Of a stretch of DNA of 64,000 nt, positions 36,805-47,405 are shown piece after piece. The notes below the pieces were generated by a model. That model saw only the letters and a list, made by a program, of their open reading frames with translations. It was not told the DNA's origin and did not search any database. The stretch spans positions 10,478,001 to 10,542,000 of the forward strand of contig CP053160.1 of NCBI GenBank assembly GCA_014607495.2. Direction: 5' to 3'. Position 1 is the stretch's first letter. The number at the start of each line of letters is the position of its first letter. Source of the stretch: Carposina sasakii (Eukaryota > Arthropoda > Insecta > Lepidoptera > Carposinidae). Both the position numbers and the translations under genes were made by a program.

Positions 36805-37050
36805 GATTATCCTACTTAATATTATAAACGCGAAAGTTTGTGTCGTGAGTATGGAGGGATGTTTGTTACTCTTTCACGTAAAAACGGCTGGAGCGATTTA
36901 AAAAAAATTTGGCATTGAGTTACTCGTAGCTGACACCCTGGATTACCACATAGGCTTCTTTTTATCCCCGGAAAATACTTTAATCCCGGATAATTGTGAC
37001 ATTTATTTTTTCTGCAGTCCACGCGGACGAAGTCGCGGGCGTCCACTAGT
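36805..37050 (-). repeat. Dispersed repeat family C copy (minus)
   Basis: On the minus strand it starts 'TAGTGGACGCCCGCGACTTC' followed by 'GTCCGCGTGGACTGCAG', passes 'CCGGGATTAAAGTATTTTCC' and ends near 'TTTATAATATTAAGTAGGAT'. The same order is seen at 41715-41925. This is a well-known lepidopteran repeat; its class is not settled here. Confidence 0.7.
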
Positions 37051-37222
37051 ATCAGATAGTCTGCAGTATTTTGATTGGTATATAGGTATGTATGTACCTA
37101 TAAGTATTGAGTTTTTTACAATTTCTTATTGTTTGAAAAGTTTATGATCAACGAAGTTAGAACAAAGTGCTCTAGCAACTATTTATGGCTGATTTATTTA
37201 TGTATTCAATAAAAAATATCAT

Positions 37223-37782
37223 AAACAAGTGCGAGTTGAACTCGCGTGAAGAGGGTTCCGTACGATGTTACCTATCATGTTTTTTTAAATCTGACAAAAA
37301 GTTGGTACGCACAATATTGAGTGATTTACCATGTTATTTTAATATCATGGACTTCTTATAGGTTTTCCTATAATCTATAAGGAGAAAACTAATTTCTGTA
37401 TTTTTTTCAAAATTTTAATGGTCAATTTTCGTCTATTTTCTTGAATAACTTGGAAACTATTTATTTTAAAATTACAAAAAAATACATTTAATATCTTCTC
37501 AACAAGACCTTTCATTTGATATGCCACACGATGCAGTTTTCAGAATTTTTTTTTTAAATTTTCCCCTTCCCCCCCAAAAATGACCCCCCATATACAGATT
37601 TCATCTGCTCACGTCACACCTCTGTGTTTGGGTCACAGGAATTGATATGTGTACCAAATTTCAACTTAATCGGTCTAATAGATTCGGAAATAATTGACTG
37701 TAAGCGACGGACGGACAGACACACGAGTGATCCTATAAGGGTTCCGTTTTTGTATTCAGACGTACGGAACCCTAAAAACGGC
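37223..37782 (+). repeat. Dispersed repeat family D, long copy
   Basis: Starts 'AAGTGCGAGTTGAACTCGCG' with 'GAGGGTTCCGTACG' and ends 'CGTACGGAACCCTAAAAACG'. The end and start carry inverted 'GGTTCCGTACG' words. It includes the phrase 'ACGGACGGACAGACA' near 37709. Frames on both strands inside (37614-37874, 37624-37815) are repeat artefacts. Confidence 0.7.
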
Positions 37783-37883
37783 AAAAATAACATCAGAGTC
37801 TTAGTAAAAAAGTAATATGTAACCAAATGTAACCACTGATATTCACACACATTGTTTAAGAAAATATTCATCATAATTATAGG

Positions 37884-38360
37884 CAGGGTTCGAAGTGATA
37901 CCTAATTTATCATTGATAATTATCATGATAATTATCTTGATAAATATACCTTAATAATTATCTTTGATAATTATAAAAATCAAATACTAAAATAATCTAA
38001 GTATATTTACGTATCCAAACGCACTAAACATAAAAAAACCTTTCCTACTGACAAGAGAAGTGTGAAATTTCCTTTTTTTACGTACTTTCTTACTTTTTTT
38101 GACGCCATAAAAACAAACTCTGAATTAAATTGTATTTTTCTCACTTAAAATGTATTATTTTTTGCTGTTCATCTAAAAATGCCGAAAAACTGAGTCCCTT
38201 TTAGAGATAAATAGATTATAATAATTGAAATAAAGAAAATTTCAAGAAGTTAATTAACAAATCACCTAGGATAATTATCGGATAATTATCCAAATCCAAT
38301 ATCAAGATATTATCCAAAAAAATATTTCGATCGAAAATATCTTGATAATTTCGAACCCTG
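37884..38360. mobile_element. hAT-type MITE with perfect 8-bp target duplication, 477 bp
   Basis: Begins CAGGGTTCGAAG and ends TTTCGAACCCTG, an 11-bp perfect inverted terminal repeat. It is flanked on both sides by ATTATAGG (37876-37883 and 38361-38368). Inside both ends are strings of 'GATAATTATC', giving strong local palindromes. There is no coding content. The CAGGG ends and the 8-bp duplication are classic hAT features. Confidence 0.85.
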
Positions 38361-38368
38361 ATTATAGG

Positions 38369-39159
38369 TACATACTCATAGTAAACCTACCTAAAATTTA
38401 TTTGAATAATTAAAAAGAGGGTTAATTCGACTTCAACCTCGAGTAAAGTTAACTGTAGGTAGTTGTTACGGACGATTCATGAATGAAAAGGTTGAATCTT
38501 TTCTTCGAAGTATTTTTAGCATCGAAATAAATTATTCATTTGTAAACTGGAAAGCTTAAGGTAAGTGGATAAGGTTCCTAATATTATTAAGTTCACGACA
38601 CAAAGTAACAATTTTTATATAGGAGTATTGAATATTCACAATACATAACATAAATAAATTACTTTCCGATAACTTCACATTGTGTAAATGATGAGCAGAA
38701 CCTTTGCTCTATGACTTTTGTAGATGAATAAAAGTTAAAGGTAGACCACCAACAAAGAATAATCAATTTCATATAGCTTTTCCTTAAAAACTTATGAACA
38801 CAGGTAATAAAACGGCTGCCTAACATCCTCGTGCATGCAAATCACGCAATGTAGACCAAGAATTATTTTCTCTCAAACAGTTAATATTTATCCACGTGTA
38901 CGTTACTCAATCAGTAGGTAACCCACACGAACGGAATAGAACCATATTTAAACAGCACATAATCAGTTTACTGCTGCGATAATCCAGCGTGATCCGGCCG
39001 CGATTGCGACATGATGGGATACGTTGGCCCAATTCTGGGACGTGTCTAAAGTGCCACAGTAAATCTGTACGTACAAAATTCTTTGTCCTGAACAACTGAC
39101 TGAGCCCAATCTAAACCGCTGGTCTTAGAGACTTGAAACTTGTAGGCTGTGTTCTTTAT
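38369..39159. other. Non-coding interval
   Basis: AT-rich to 38.9 kb. A 62-codon minus-strand frame at 38907-39095 is richer in GC and contains 'CRNRGRITLDYRSSK'. It has no recognisable domain or clear splice sites and may be a repeat fragment. Confidence 0.35.
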
Positions 39160-39255
39160 ATGACGTAGGCATCCGACATAAAAGGATTTTCCGAAATTCC
39201 AATGGGAACGGGAATCCTAAAGTTTACGCGGACAAAGTCGCGGGCGACCGCTAGT
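39160..39255 (-). repeat. Dispersed repeat family C, short fragment
   Basis: Minus-strand 'CTAGCGGTCGCCCGCGACTT' followed by 'TGTCCGCGTAAAC' and a truncated tail. Confidence 0.55.
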
Positions 39256-40581
39256 TATGTATATGGACCGAAAAAAGCATTTCCTTTGAAACTAATTGAA
39301 GAGTGGGAAAATTTATTGGTATGAAGAAATTGGACTCTACCTATCTCTACTGCAAAGCTTCACCTATGACAATGGATGCCAATAAGAGAAATGGCGAAAT
39401 CCCCTTCACAAGTTCTGCAAGAGCCGTGAGTGTGGAATACCTATCTATTTTCGAACAAATGAATTGCTACAACACAAATGCACAAAGCAGTGCAATTGTA
39501 GTTTTAGGCCCCCAGAACGAATGCAAACCCGATGGAAACTCGGCAATAGGAATGAAAACAGAATTTAGTTAATGGGGCAGGCGCATTAATGAATTCGCGT
39601 TCTATTTTAGTATTTGTTCAGATTTCCATTGAAATGCATTCCTATTTTACCAAGTCCAAAATTATTCGGTTGGTAGGTAACATATAAAATCTGGCTTAGA
39701 AGGGTGTTCTAAGCGAACTGTGAAAATTGGCTGAAGCAAGTAGGTAATGAAAAAGTTGAATAAGTTCAATAACTGTATGTATAAAGTCCATTGGCATTGG
39801 CATTCCTAAGTACCAGCTGCATATCAGATTTGGGATGCAGGCTGCAGGTACTGAAACAGCCCGTTACGAAACTGCCGTCATCGCGACGATAGATGCCATG
39901 CAGGTAATATTGTTAGCCCACTTGCTACAACGGAGTTGCTCAACTTTTGACAGATTGGATAATGAACAGGATTAAATGATAATTAATAAGGGCCGATTAA
40001 AATGGTTATAACGGTTTATAAGCCAAGAATATATTTTTAAAGCCAAGACCTCTTCTGTGAAAGAACATACGTAAAAAAAAAATTACCATAACATATACCT
40101 ACATTTCTATTGTAAAGCAAATATTGGATCATCTTACAGTATAACCGTCCATATTTATTCAGCTTAAAACGAAGTTGTGTAGAAGATCAGTATAAACATG
40201 TGTACTAAAGGGTTCCTTGCTCTACAAAAGCAATGATGCAAAGCTGGGTACATAAAGTATCTCCCAGATAAACATTTACGTTCAGATACCACATGTAACT
40301 GGGTCGTCTAATCTGTAAGTTTCCTCTTGCAACACTGTCGGATTTCAAATCTGAATCGTATAATGAATAGCTCGTAAAATTTGAGACCCCGATATGAATT
40401 ACACTGGCGGCTTGCGACATGACATTTTACGCTTTATGTATAGACCCTGTTTACAATGTATATGGTATGGTACTAGGACGTCAGCGGATTGTGTTTACGG
40501 TTTAGATGGGGCAGATGACCTACACAGTTCAACGTCATCCCGTTCGATCTTAAGCTCGCGCTTCACTTAGGTCATACTTAC
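39256..40581. other. Interval downstream of the 40.9-kb exon, no firm exon
   Basis: If the minus-strand exon at 40582-40870 is real, this is its first intron or contains its next exon. A GC-richer block at 39790-39905 is open on both strands (plus: 'FGMQAAGTETARYETAVIAT' up to a donor-like CAG|GTAATA; minus: 'GSFVTGCFSTCSLHP'). A 71-codon minus-strand frame lies at 40205-40420. None has convincing splice sites. Confidence 0.3.
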
Positions 40582-40870
40582 TTTCTTTGCCTTTGCCAGG
40601 CCTGTCTAGGGTTTGCCTCGGAATATGGTTATCGTGCCTTCGGAGTGTGTTGCCGATTTTTGTTGTATTAGGTGTACTATTTGTTTTGCCCAGTAGAATG
40701 CTGATCAAATCGCTAAATTGTGGTTTACAATAATGGGCATGATGCCTGCGGTTAGCTGGGTTTTCTTTGTCTCCAGACAGTCTGTCCTCGTCGCCCTCAA
40801 TTTCCTTAAAACCACTGCGAAATTCGGTATGGATTGAAGTAAGTAGTATTAGTATTAGTTGTTTAAGCAT
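40582..40870 (-). CDS. Candidate first coding exon of a secreted protein, product unknown
   Basis: A start codon at 40870 in good context (ACAATGC) opens 96 codons that end at a consensus splice donor (GAAA|GTAAGTATG, exon end 40582, phase 1). The protein begins with a typical signal peptide, MLKQLILILLTSIHT, followed by a polar, charged region with 'EIEGDEDRLSGDKEN', dibasic sites (RR at 41-42 and 77-78), one cysteine ('HHAHYCKPQFSDLISILLGK', C48) and two or three NxT-like sites near residue 64-70. This layout suits a neuropeptide or growth-factor precursor. The hydrophobic helix after the lone cysteine loosely recalls insulin B chains and some cystine-knot ligands, but the needed cysteines are absent and I do not identify it. 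Downstream exons were not found with confidence. Confidence 0.45.
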
Positions 40871-41268
40871 TGTAATTGTGCATTTAATCGTTTCTACAGT
40901 ATATTAAATTCAAATTGAGTTAGCATTTAAAATAGAAAAGTTTCCTGAATAGCTTGTATAAACGGAAAAGGAACTTTAAAAAATAAATATGACACGCGGG
41001 AGTTAAAGGTCCGCTTTGACTCTCGTGAATGGCCAATACGGTTTCCTTCGGGTATATCTCCGTCATTCATCTCAACCATAAAATGTAATTGCGTATAGAA
41101 CAAAGACTGCAATGCATCGTGCGTGCTTGTGCGGCTGTTACGTGGGTGTTAAATTATTAGTAAATGCTGCGTTGAATTAAACAGAACTATAAAAGATACC
41201 TACGAGTAAGTCGTTTACTTGCGGAGGTCTGGTACAGCGTATTTATGCCGAGTTGTCATTTATGCCAC
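40871..41268. other. Upstream region of the 40.9-kb exon
   Basis: No repeat recognised. A 61-codon minus-strand frame (40927-41112) ends before the candidate start codon. It may be leader or chance. No TATA box at a fitting distance was found. Confidence 0.35.
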
Positions 41269-41470
41269 CTAGTGGACGCCCGCGACTCCGGAAAACAAAA
41301 TGTCGAAATTAACCGGGATAAAAACATTTTCCCGGAATAAAAAGTAGCCTATATGTTAAGTGGGACCTGTCACAATATATTCCTGAAAACTGCATCGAAA
41401 TCGGTCTAGCCGTTCCTGAGATTAGCGTGCACAAACATCGATCCGTTACAATTTTATACGTATAGATTAA
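41269..41470 (+). repeat. Dispersed repeat family C copy
   Basis: Starts 'CTAGTGGACGCCCGCGACTC', contains 'AACCGGGATAAAAACATTTT' and 'TCGAAATCGGTCTAGCCGTT', and ends 'ATACGTATAGATTA'. Confidence 0.7.
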
Positions 41471-41714
41471 TATTTTAGAGACATAATTAGAATTCTCGAG
41501 TTTATTAGGACTAAGTTACAAAGCCAACGATTTGGTATAGCGTGGGCACTAAGTTGCACCATGGCAAGCTTCCAAACTGAACTTGGAACCACTGGGAGGT
41601 CTGGTAACTGGTTCAAAGGTTTGTTACAGTCACAACCAAATTTCATTTTTCAAGAATTTTGCTAAATAGAAAAGTTTGGTTAAATTCTAACCAGAATGTT
41701 AAATATTATAATTA

Positions 41715-41925
41715 ACTAGTGGACGCCCGCGTGGTCTGCAAAAAAACAAAATGTCGAAATTATCCGGGATAAAAAGTAGACTATGTGTCAGCGATCCAGG
41801 GTGTCAGCTAACTTCATACCAAATTTCATTAAATCGCTCCAGTCGTTTTTACTTGAAAGAGTAACAAACATCCATCTATCCATCCATACTTACAAACTTT
41901 CGCGTTTATAATATTAGTAGGATTA
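41715..41925 (+). repeat. Dispersed repeat family C copy
   Basis: Starts 'ACTAGTGGACGCCCGCGTGG', contains 'TTATCCGGGATAAAAAGTAG' and ends 'TTTATAATATTAGTAGGATT'. About 245 bp from the previous copy and in the same orientation. Confidence 0.7.
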
Positions 41926-42161
41926 TGCACAAAATTCCCTGTGTAAGATGATATCTGTATATTTGTGACTAAGCCAAAACAAGGTGTCTCCTAAGCTTTC
42001 CCACTCTACAACATGGTCCATTGATTTAAATGCAATAGAATTTGACATGCTATTAATAGGTTTCTAATTATTGAAAGGATATTTAATGAATTAGGTAATT
42101 GGGTAAATACAGAAAAAAAAAATTAATCTAAAATTAACAATGCATCATCATAACATCATAT

Positions 42162-43735
42162 TTATAAATAGAAAATTGCCTGCAACTCCTCCACCGCTGG
42201 CAACGTGGCTAAAAGGCTGGCCGTATTGCCCCGCTGAATGGCGAGGCTAATTCTTTGTCCAAAATACTGGCCAGCCCTTCGGTCGTGGGACGCCTCGACC
42301 AGTCTTTTCGAAATGCTCTTAAAAAGGGCATGGGCTCCCGGGCTCCATGGTTTCAACCCCAAACGGCTCAAATATGTAGGGTCCACTGAGGTTTGCATAT
42401 TTGCGTTGTTTGAGGTTTTCCGCTGTGGCGGCCGCAGAGCCACTTCTTATGACTGTGTCTGGGGCATGGGACGCTGCCAGAGTATCGACGCATATAGCGT
42501 CCCATACTAGAGAGCGCCCCATCTCCCAGGGCACGAGGGTCATGCCGTCCGGTCTCTTGCCATCGTCGCGCACCAAACCGTCAGATTCTAAAACAGATGG
42601 TGCCCCGGCGGTGGCAAGAGCCCGGCGGATGATATCGTTAATGCTAGCATGACGTGGGATGCGACCAGCACTCCTGGCACATGAGATGCCATGGTGTATG
42701 AGTTGATCGACGGCGTCGCCACATCGGTGGGGGACATTGCACGGCGCACTAAGGCGTAGGCGTGTGGCAATGCAGAAAGTGGTTCGGTCCAAAAGTGTAC
42801 CGACGTTGGCTGACGGCAGTGCCTGTAACCAAAGGCCCGACTCTCACTCGCCCAAGGCTGTAAGGCGGGCACGCTCTGCGGTACTGGTTTAATAGGTTTT
42901 TCCGTACTAATTCACAAAGCGGCCCGTCCCACAGCCTCTGCGACTATGGGGTAGACGGTTCAACTCCGTTTGGGCAGACCGCCTTCCAAGCGGTTTTGGC
43001 TTCAGCCATATGTGCAATTTCGACCTGGTTTTGACTGTTTAAAATTTTGATGACTAGTGGGAGAGTGCTATGGGCTGAAGCCAAAAAGGCTGGGAGTGCT
43101 ATACTAGAAATTTTGCGTACACCCAGACCTCCAAACCTAATCGGTAGGGAGGCTTGGGCCCAGCAACGATCATCTAAACTGATATTGATAATCGAGGAGA
43201 GGGTCTGCTTAATAGTTTGGTTTAAACGAAGAAGATCCTGAAATTTCCAGATTGGTCTGCAGCGCAGGTAGTACATAAATCTGGGGGCAAAAAGGCAATG
43301 GCGTATTATATAGTAGGCCATGTGCCAATTTTGAAAAGGCGATCTGAGGTTTCGGCAAAATTTTGAATTTGTTCATCCACGAAAGAGGGTATCGACTCGT
43401 CTAAGATGGGCGAACCCAAAAGGCGAAGGGAGCTTTTATCCACAACAGACAAATTTGGAGCCAATAGGTTGAAAGCAGAAATTATTTTGTTGTGGAAGCG
43501 GGGACATATAACTCAGATTTTCCCGTGTTGAGCTCAAGACCTATTAATTTTAATTCCTGCTTCAGGAGTTTAAAATCCCCTAGGACAGAGCTCGCTTCGC
43601 CTCCTAGGGTGCCATCATCTAGATACCACACGTTTAATTTTTATTACAGCTTTTCGATTATCGGGTGAATAGCTAGGCTAAAGATTGCTGACCCCAGAGG
43701 GTCGCCCTGTTGACAACCAACAGCCGATAAAGGCA
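42162..43735 (-). pseudogene. Non-LTR retrotransposon remnant: reverse transcriptase plus restriction-like endonuclease
   Basis: Minus strand, in pieces: RT motif 'GCQQGDPLGSAIFSLAIHPI' (around 43735-43660), catalytic 'VWYLDDGTLGG' (YLDD codons at 43614-43625), the RT thumb-side segment with 'WAQASLPIRFGGLGVRKI' and 'ALPAFLASAHS' (43321-42944), then a Cys-His cluster ('CNVPHRCGD...HHGISC') leading to 'GRIPRHASINDIIRRAL' and 'DGKRPDGM...VWDAICVDT' (42792-42400), and a conserved tail 'YFGQRISLAIQRGNTASLL' to the stop at 42162. The CCHC cluster followed by RH...N and RPD...D matches the layout of R2/R4/NeSL-type restriction-like endonucleases; that assignment is my inference. In-frame stops in the RT part and at least three frame changes make it inactive. 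The N-terminal half is missing. Confidence 0.75.
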
Positions 43736-44281
43736 AATATGAAACAATTAAGTAAGCATTTTATTGAACGAAAAAAAGCCCAAAGTTTTTGTGTCTGTGG
43801 GTGGGTTTTAGTTTCCATGGCTCAAGTAATTAAGGCCTATAAGTTGGCATCAAATTAAAAGCTATACAAAAACTAATCCACTTGGCGAAGCAAGTAAAAA
43901 ATAGTAAAACAGATCTTCATAAAATTGTACAGTAGTGATTTTCGAGCGTCGGCGTTTTGTGGTCTCCACTAGTGTCAGCCGAAACTACTACGTCAAGTAT
44001 GGCCACATCACATGACACATGCCTACATAATTTCGTTCACGTTATTTAGCAAAAGTGGCAAATGTGAACCATACGAATAGGTAGGTAGGTACCTTCAGCT
44101 GTAATCGAGTTAGTGGTTGTTAAGACGTGTTGGAGAAATCAAAGATAGCTTGCAAGAAGTGATATCAAAACGTGCCTTTCCAGCAAAATGTCCTCCACCC
44201 AATTTTGCAATTGCTTAATGGCAAGACAAGTTCGATGAGTCAAGATCAAGGTTTTCGAACTTCACAAACAAAAGTAAGTAA
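43736..44281. other. Non-coding interval
   Basis: No gene or recognised repeat. Confidence 0.45.
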
Positions 44282-44518
44282 TTTTTTTTTCACACACTAC
44301 ACAACACATTAACCTAGTCCCACATTATGATCCCTAATGTCTTGTGTCGTGGGTACTAAGCAACGGTATATAAATACATAGATAAGTATAGAAACATCCA
44401 TGACTTGGAAACAAACATCGATACTCATCATATCAATGTTTGCACCTACCGGGATTCGAACCCAGGACCTATGGCGTCGCAGGCAGAGTCACTACCTACT
44501 AGACCAATCGGCCATCAA
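44282..44518 (-). repeat. tRNA-derived SINE, full-length copy
   Basis: Read on the minus strand: A box 'TGGTCTAGTAGG', B box 'GGTTCGAATCC' (about 44449-44459), a body with 'CCGTTGCTTAGTACCCACGA', and a 3' poly(A) tail (plus-strand T run at 44282-44290). The 5' head starts 'GGCCGATTGGTC'. This structure defines a tRNA-related SINE. A truncated relative lies at 21173-21310. Confidence 0.85.
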
Positions 44519-44880
44519 TTGTGTTTGGCACATCAAAAAACCAGAGATCAGTGCCCCAGGCAGCTATAAAATCTAATTAAACCTCTAATTACAACATAAT
44601 GGAGAATTATGAAAGATACCACAGTATTATTTGACAGTAATTTTAATGTTAAAATTCGCGTTTATTCGAGCATCGTGTGCGTGGGAATTTTCTTAAATGT
44701 TATAACTCTGGTTTTAAGTAGCTAAATAACGTGTAGGTAAGTTATGAAGATAGGATCTTTGCTATGGTTACATATTTTTAGCATGGTATGTAATAAAGAG
44801 TCAATAAATATTAACGCAGTGAAATAGAGAAGTACAAACAGGTGGTAGCGTTTTGATATTTTTGGAATGACATGGGAATA
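44519..44880. other. Non-coding interval
   Basis: AT-rich, no gene or recognised repeat. Confidence 0.45.
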
Positions 44881-45343
44881 TAAATAAAAACATAATTTAA
44901 AAAATCCAAAAACCCGACTGCGTAAAAAAGAACCAAACTATGTATATAATAATAATAAAAAAACTGAAAAGATGAAAACAAGCACTTAGATGTCCAGTGG
45001 TCTAGAATTCTATAATATTATTATGGAATTAATAATAATTGAAGAAAATAAAATATTTTCTAATGATGTAATATAACAACTGAACAGCCAGGATCCATTG
45101 AAATATTAATAGCTTGGCTGTCGGTTACTGGATCCCGACTGTTCAGTTGTTATATTACATCATTAGAAAATATTTATTTTCTTCAATTATTATTAATTCC
45201 ATAATAATATTATAGAATTCTAGACCACTGGACATCTAAGTGCTTGTTTTCATCTTTTCAGTTTTTTTATTATTATTATATACATAGTTTGGTTCTTTTT
45301 TACGCAGTCGGGTTTTTGGATTTTTTAAATTAGTTTTTATTTA
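44881..45343. repeat. Near-perfect fold-back: two 215-bp arms with a short loop
   Basis: The left arm (44881-45098) and right arm (45127-45343) are reverse complements with only two single-base indels and a handful of substitutions near the loop, about 98% identical by eye. The loop is about 30 bases. Both arms contain 'AAAAAACCCGACTGCG'-type sequence, which is also the terminal word of the neighbouring repeats (45790, 46335). If transcribed it would form a long double-stranded hairpin. Non-coding. Confidence 0.85.
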
Positions 45344-46350
45344 TTTTATACTTTTTAGTTAATATAGCTACTAATAGGCATCCTTCAAGAAACACGCTCG
45401 ACATGCTCGGCAGCAAAAAGGTTTCGTCATGCTGCTGTCTAAAAACTTATATACGAGAATGGTTTTCAATCGATATAGATCCTAAATGGTTAGTCGAATC
45501 GAAAATGTTGAGAGAAACCTATAAATTATTTTTAAATACCTATTCAACGATACCCCAGTCGATATAGTTTGTCGACTTTAATTTTTTAATTTTACAAAAT
45601 GGCGTCCAGTAGTCGCCATATTGCATTTTCACTAACGTCATGTCTTCAGTGACACTCGCCGGACTAAGAGGAATCGATTGACGTATGAGTCATAAAAATC
45701 GGCCGAGGCGTTTGGTTCGTGTAGTGCTTCAAAGGAACATACAAACATACATACATACATAGGCTGTTAAAGACAATACCACTCCTTTGCGCAGTCGGGT
45801 AAAAGAACGAGTTATTTATACTTTATAAGTTTCGCGTCAGACGACGAAGTATCGAAAAAATCGCTATTTAGAGACGACCGTCAACGACGTGTGCCCTTAT
45901 GCGTGTGCCCGCATTCGGGCTGTATACTCGAGCATATCCCCCTCCGCACCGCGCCGCGCGCCGCATGCCAGGCCACGCCCTATCTTTTTGCTTGCTAACG
46001 CATGAGTTGCTTTGCGTTGACGCAGAATTAACATGTTCCCGTGGGAATTTTGAGAAAAAACGTATCCTATATTAATTACTCCCGTGATTGAAATGAATCT
46101 AATGATACCGCATACATATTTTTGTTGTTTAAAGGGAAATTTAGAAAAAATATTATTATGTCTTTATCCCGACTTTATGATAAAATGTATCCTATGACAC
46201 TGTAATCAAGACAAATCTAACGATACCTCATACATCAAAATCCATCAAGCCGTTTAGGCTACAGGAGGTCACAAAGGAACAGACATACATACATACATAC
46301 ATATGTGTTAAACACAATACCACTCCTTTGCGTCGCGCAGTCGGGTAAAA
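45344..46350 (+). repeat. Nested repeats ending in '...CGCAGTCGGGTAAA'
   Basis: Two elements end alike: '(ACAT)n...CAATACCACTCCTTTGCGCA' then GTCGGGTAAA at 45740-45802, and the same tail at 46284-46350 with a 4-base insertion. Between them lies a GC-rich patch (45885-45980). I know this tail as common in moth genomes. The arms of the fold-back at 44.9 kb share the same terminal word, so the whole block is one nest of related insertions. Confidence 0.6.
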
Positions 46351-47405
46351 AAGAGCTACTTAACAAATATTGGTGTAGTAAAATAGAGAAGTACCTTACA
46401 GACATTGTTCGCCACATACCTACAATGTTCGGCTGCTTCTTAATTTCTGTAATTCATACGTTAAATAGTACAGTATCCACCAAAAAGTATAAGCCAAACG
46501 TTAGATTTATCTCTTTTAGAATCCCAGGTCCCCGTTTGTTGATCCTTCATATTCATATAACAAAAGGTAAACTTGGTCCCTTCATTATACAGCTGACAAA
46601 GAGGATCATATTACAGTCTGCCTTCATGGATAATAAAACTACTATCAGCATTACAAAATCTCCACGAAGCGTTAAAATAGGAGTCAGGCACATTAAGATT
46701 CGATGTCTTCAAGGACAATTCAGTCTGGCTTATTTGTATGCGCATGGTACAGGAATATTATAACTCGTGATACATCGACGCCGTCGTTTATCACATACAA
46801 TGTATGCAGAGACAGCAAGTTGCCCGGTTAACGAACTGATGGTACTTATACCAGGATCCAACAAGACAAGGTCTGAGGTTACACATGATGATGTACGGTA
46901 TGTAGGCGTAGGTGGAGCCCAAGGCACAGACATAGAAGACAGACAATGGGTTTATATCACATATACTGTACTGCCCACTGTATCTTTTTTACTTATCTCG
47001 GTATGTCCTATATTTTTGTACCATGCAAACACAGACCAACTAAACCACACAAAGAAGGTGATTTTGTTGACTGTGCATGCAAAGGATGTACATAGCAATC
47101 CGAAACTTACTAGGTATATTTTTCTAGGTATTTTAAACCTACTAATGCTACATAACTATATCATGAACGGATTTATCGACCAATTAAAATGAATGTATCG
47201 TTTCACATGTATTGTTACGATCGGGTTCGAAGGCCGACAGCCGCCACACCACACAATAAGCTTTTTGCTTAATCGAGTACAAGGAAACTTAATTACTGTA
47301 AGAAAAGACTTTGTTCAGATCATTAGCCAAGCTAGAGTGACAGAAATCTGGATAAATCCTAGGTACCCAAGGGTATCATTTCTATTTCAGAATACTTTCA
47401 TTTAA
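46351..47405 (+). pseudogene. Unidentified long open frame with two stop codons
   Basis: One reading frame stays open from inside the preceding repeat to 47405 apart from a TAA at 46761-46763 and a TGA at 47190-47192. In DNA of this composition about twenty stops would be expected, so it looks like a recently decayed coding sequence. The three parts encode 152 codons (starting upstream at 46305 with a non-ATG codon), 141 and 70. Features: basic stretches (for example 'TKSPRSVKIGVRHIKIR'), a likely membrane segment 'ITYTVLPTVSFLLISVCPIF' in the middle part, and a second hydrophobic stretch 'YIFLGILNLLMLHNYI'. I recognise no domain. It may be a dead transposon or receptor gene, or an intron-containing gene in which the stops are spliced out. 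Confidence 0.4.

Noticed and set aside
40582..40870. Calling the secreted exon an insulin-like or cystine-knot hormone
   Set aside because: Only one cysteine is present where the families need more, and no second exon with the right pattern was found.
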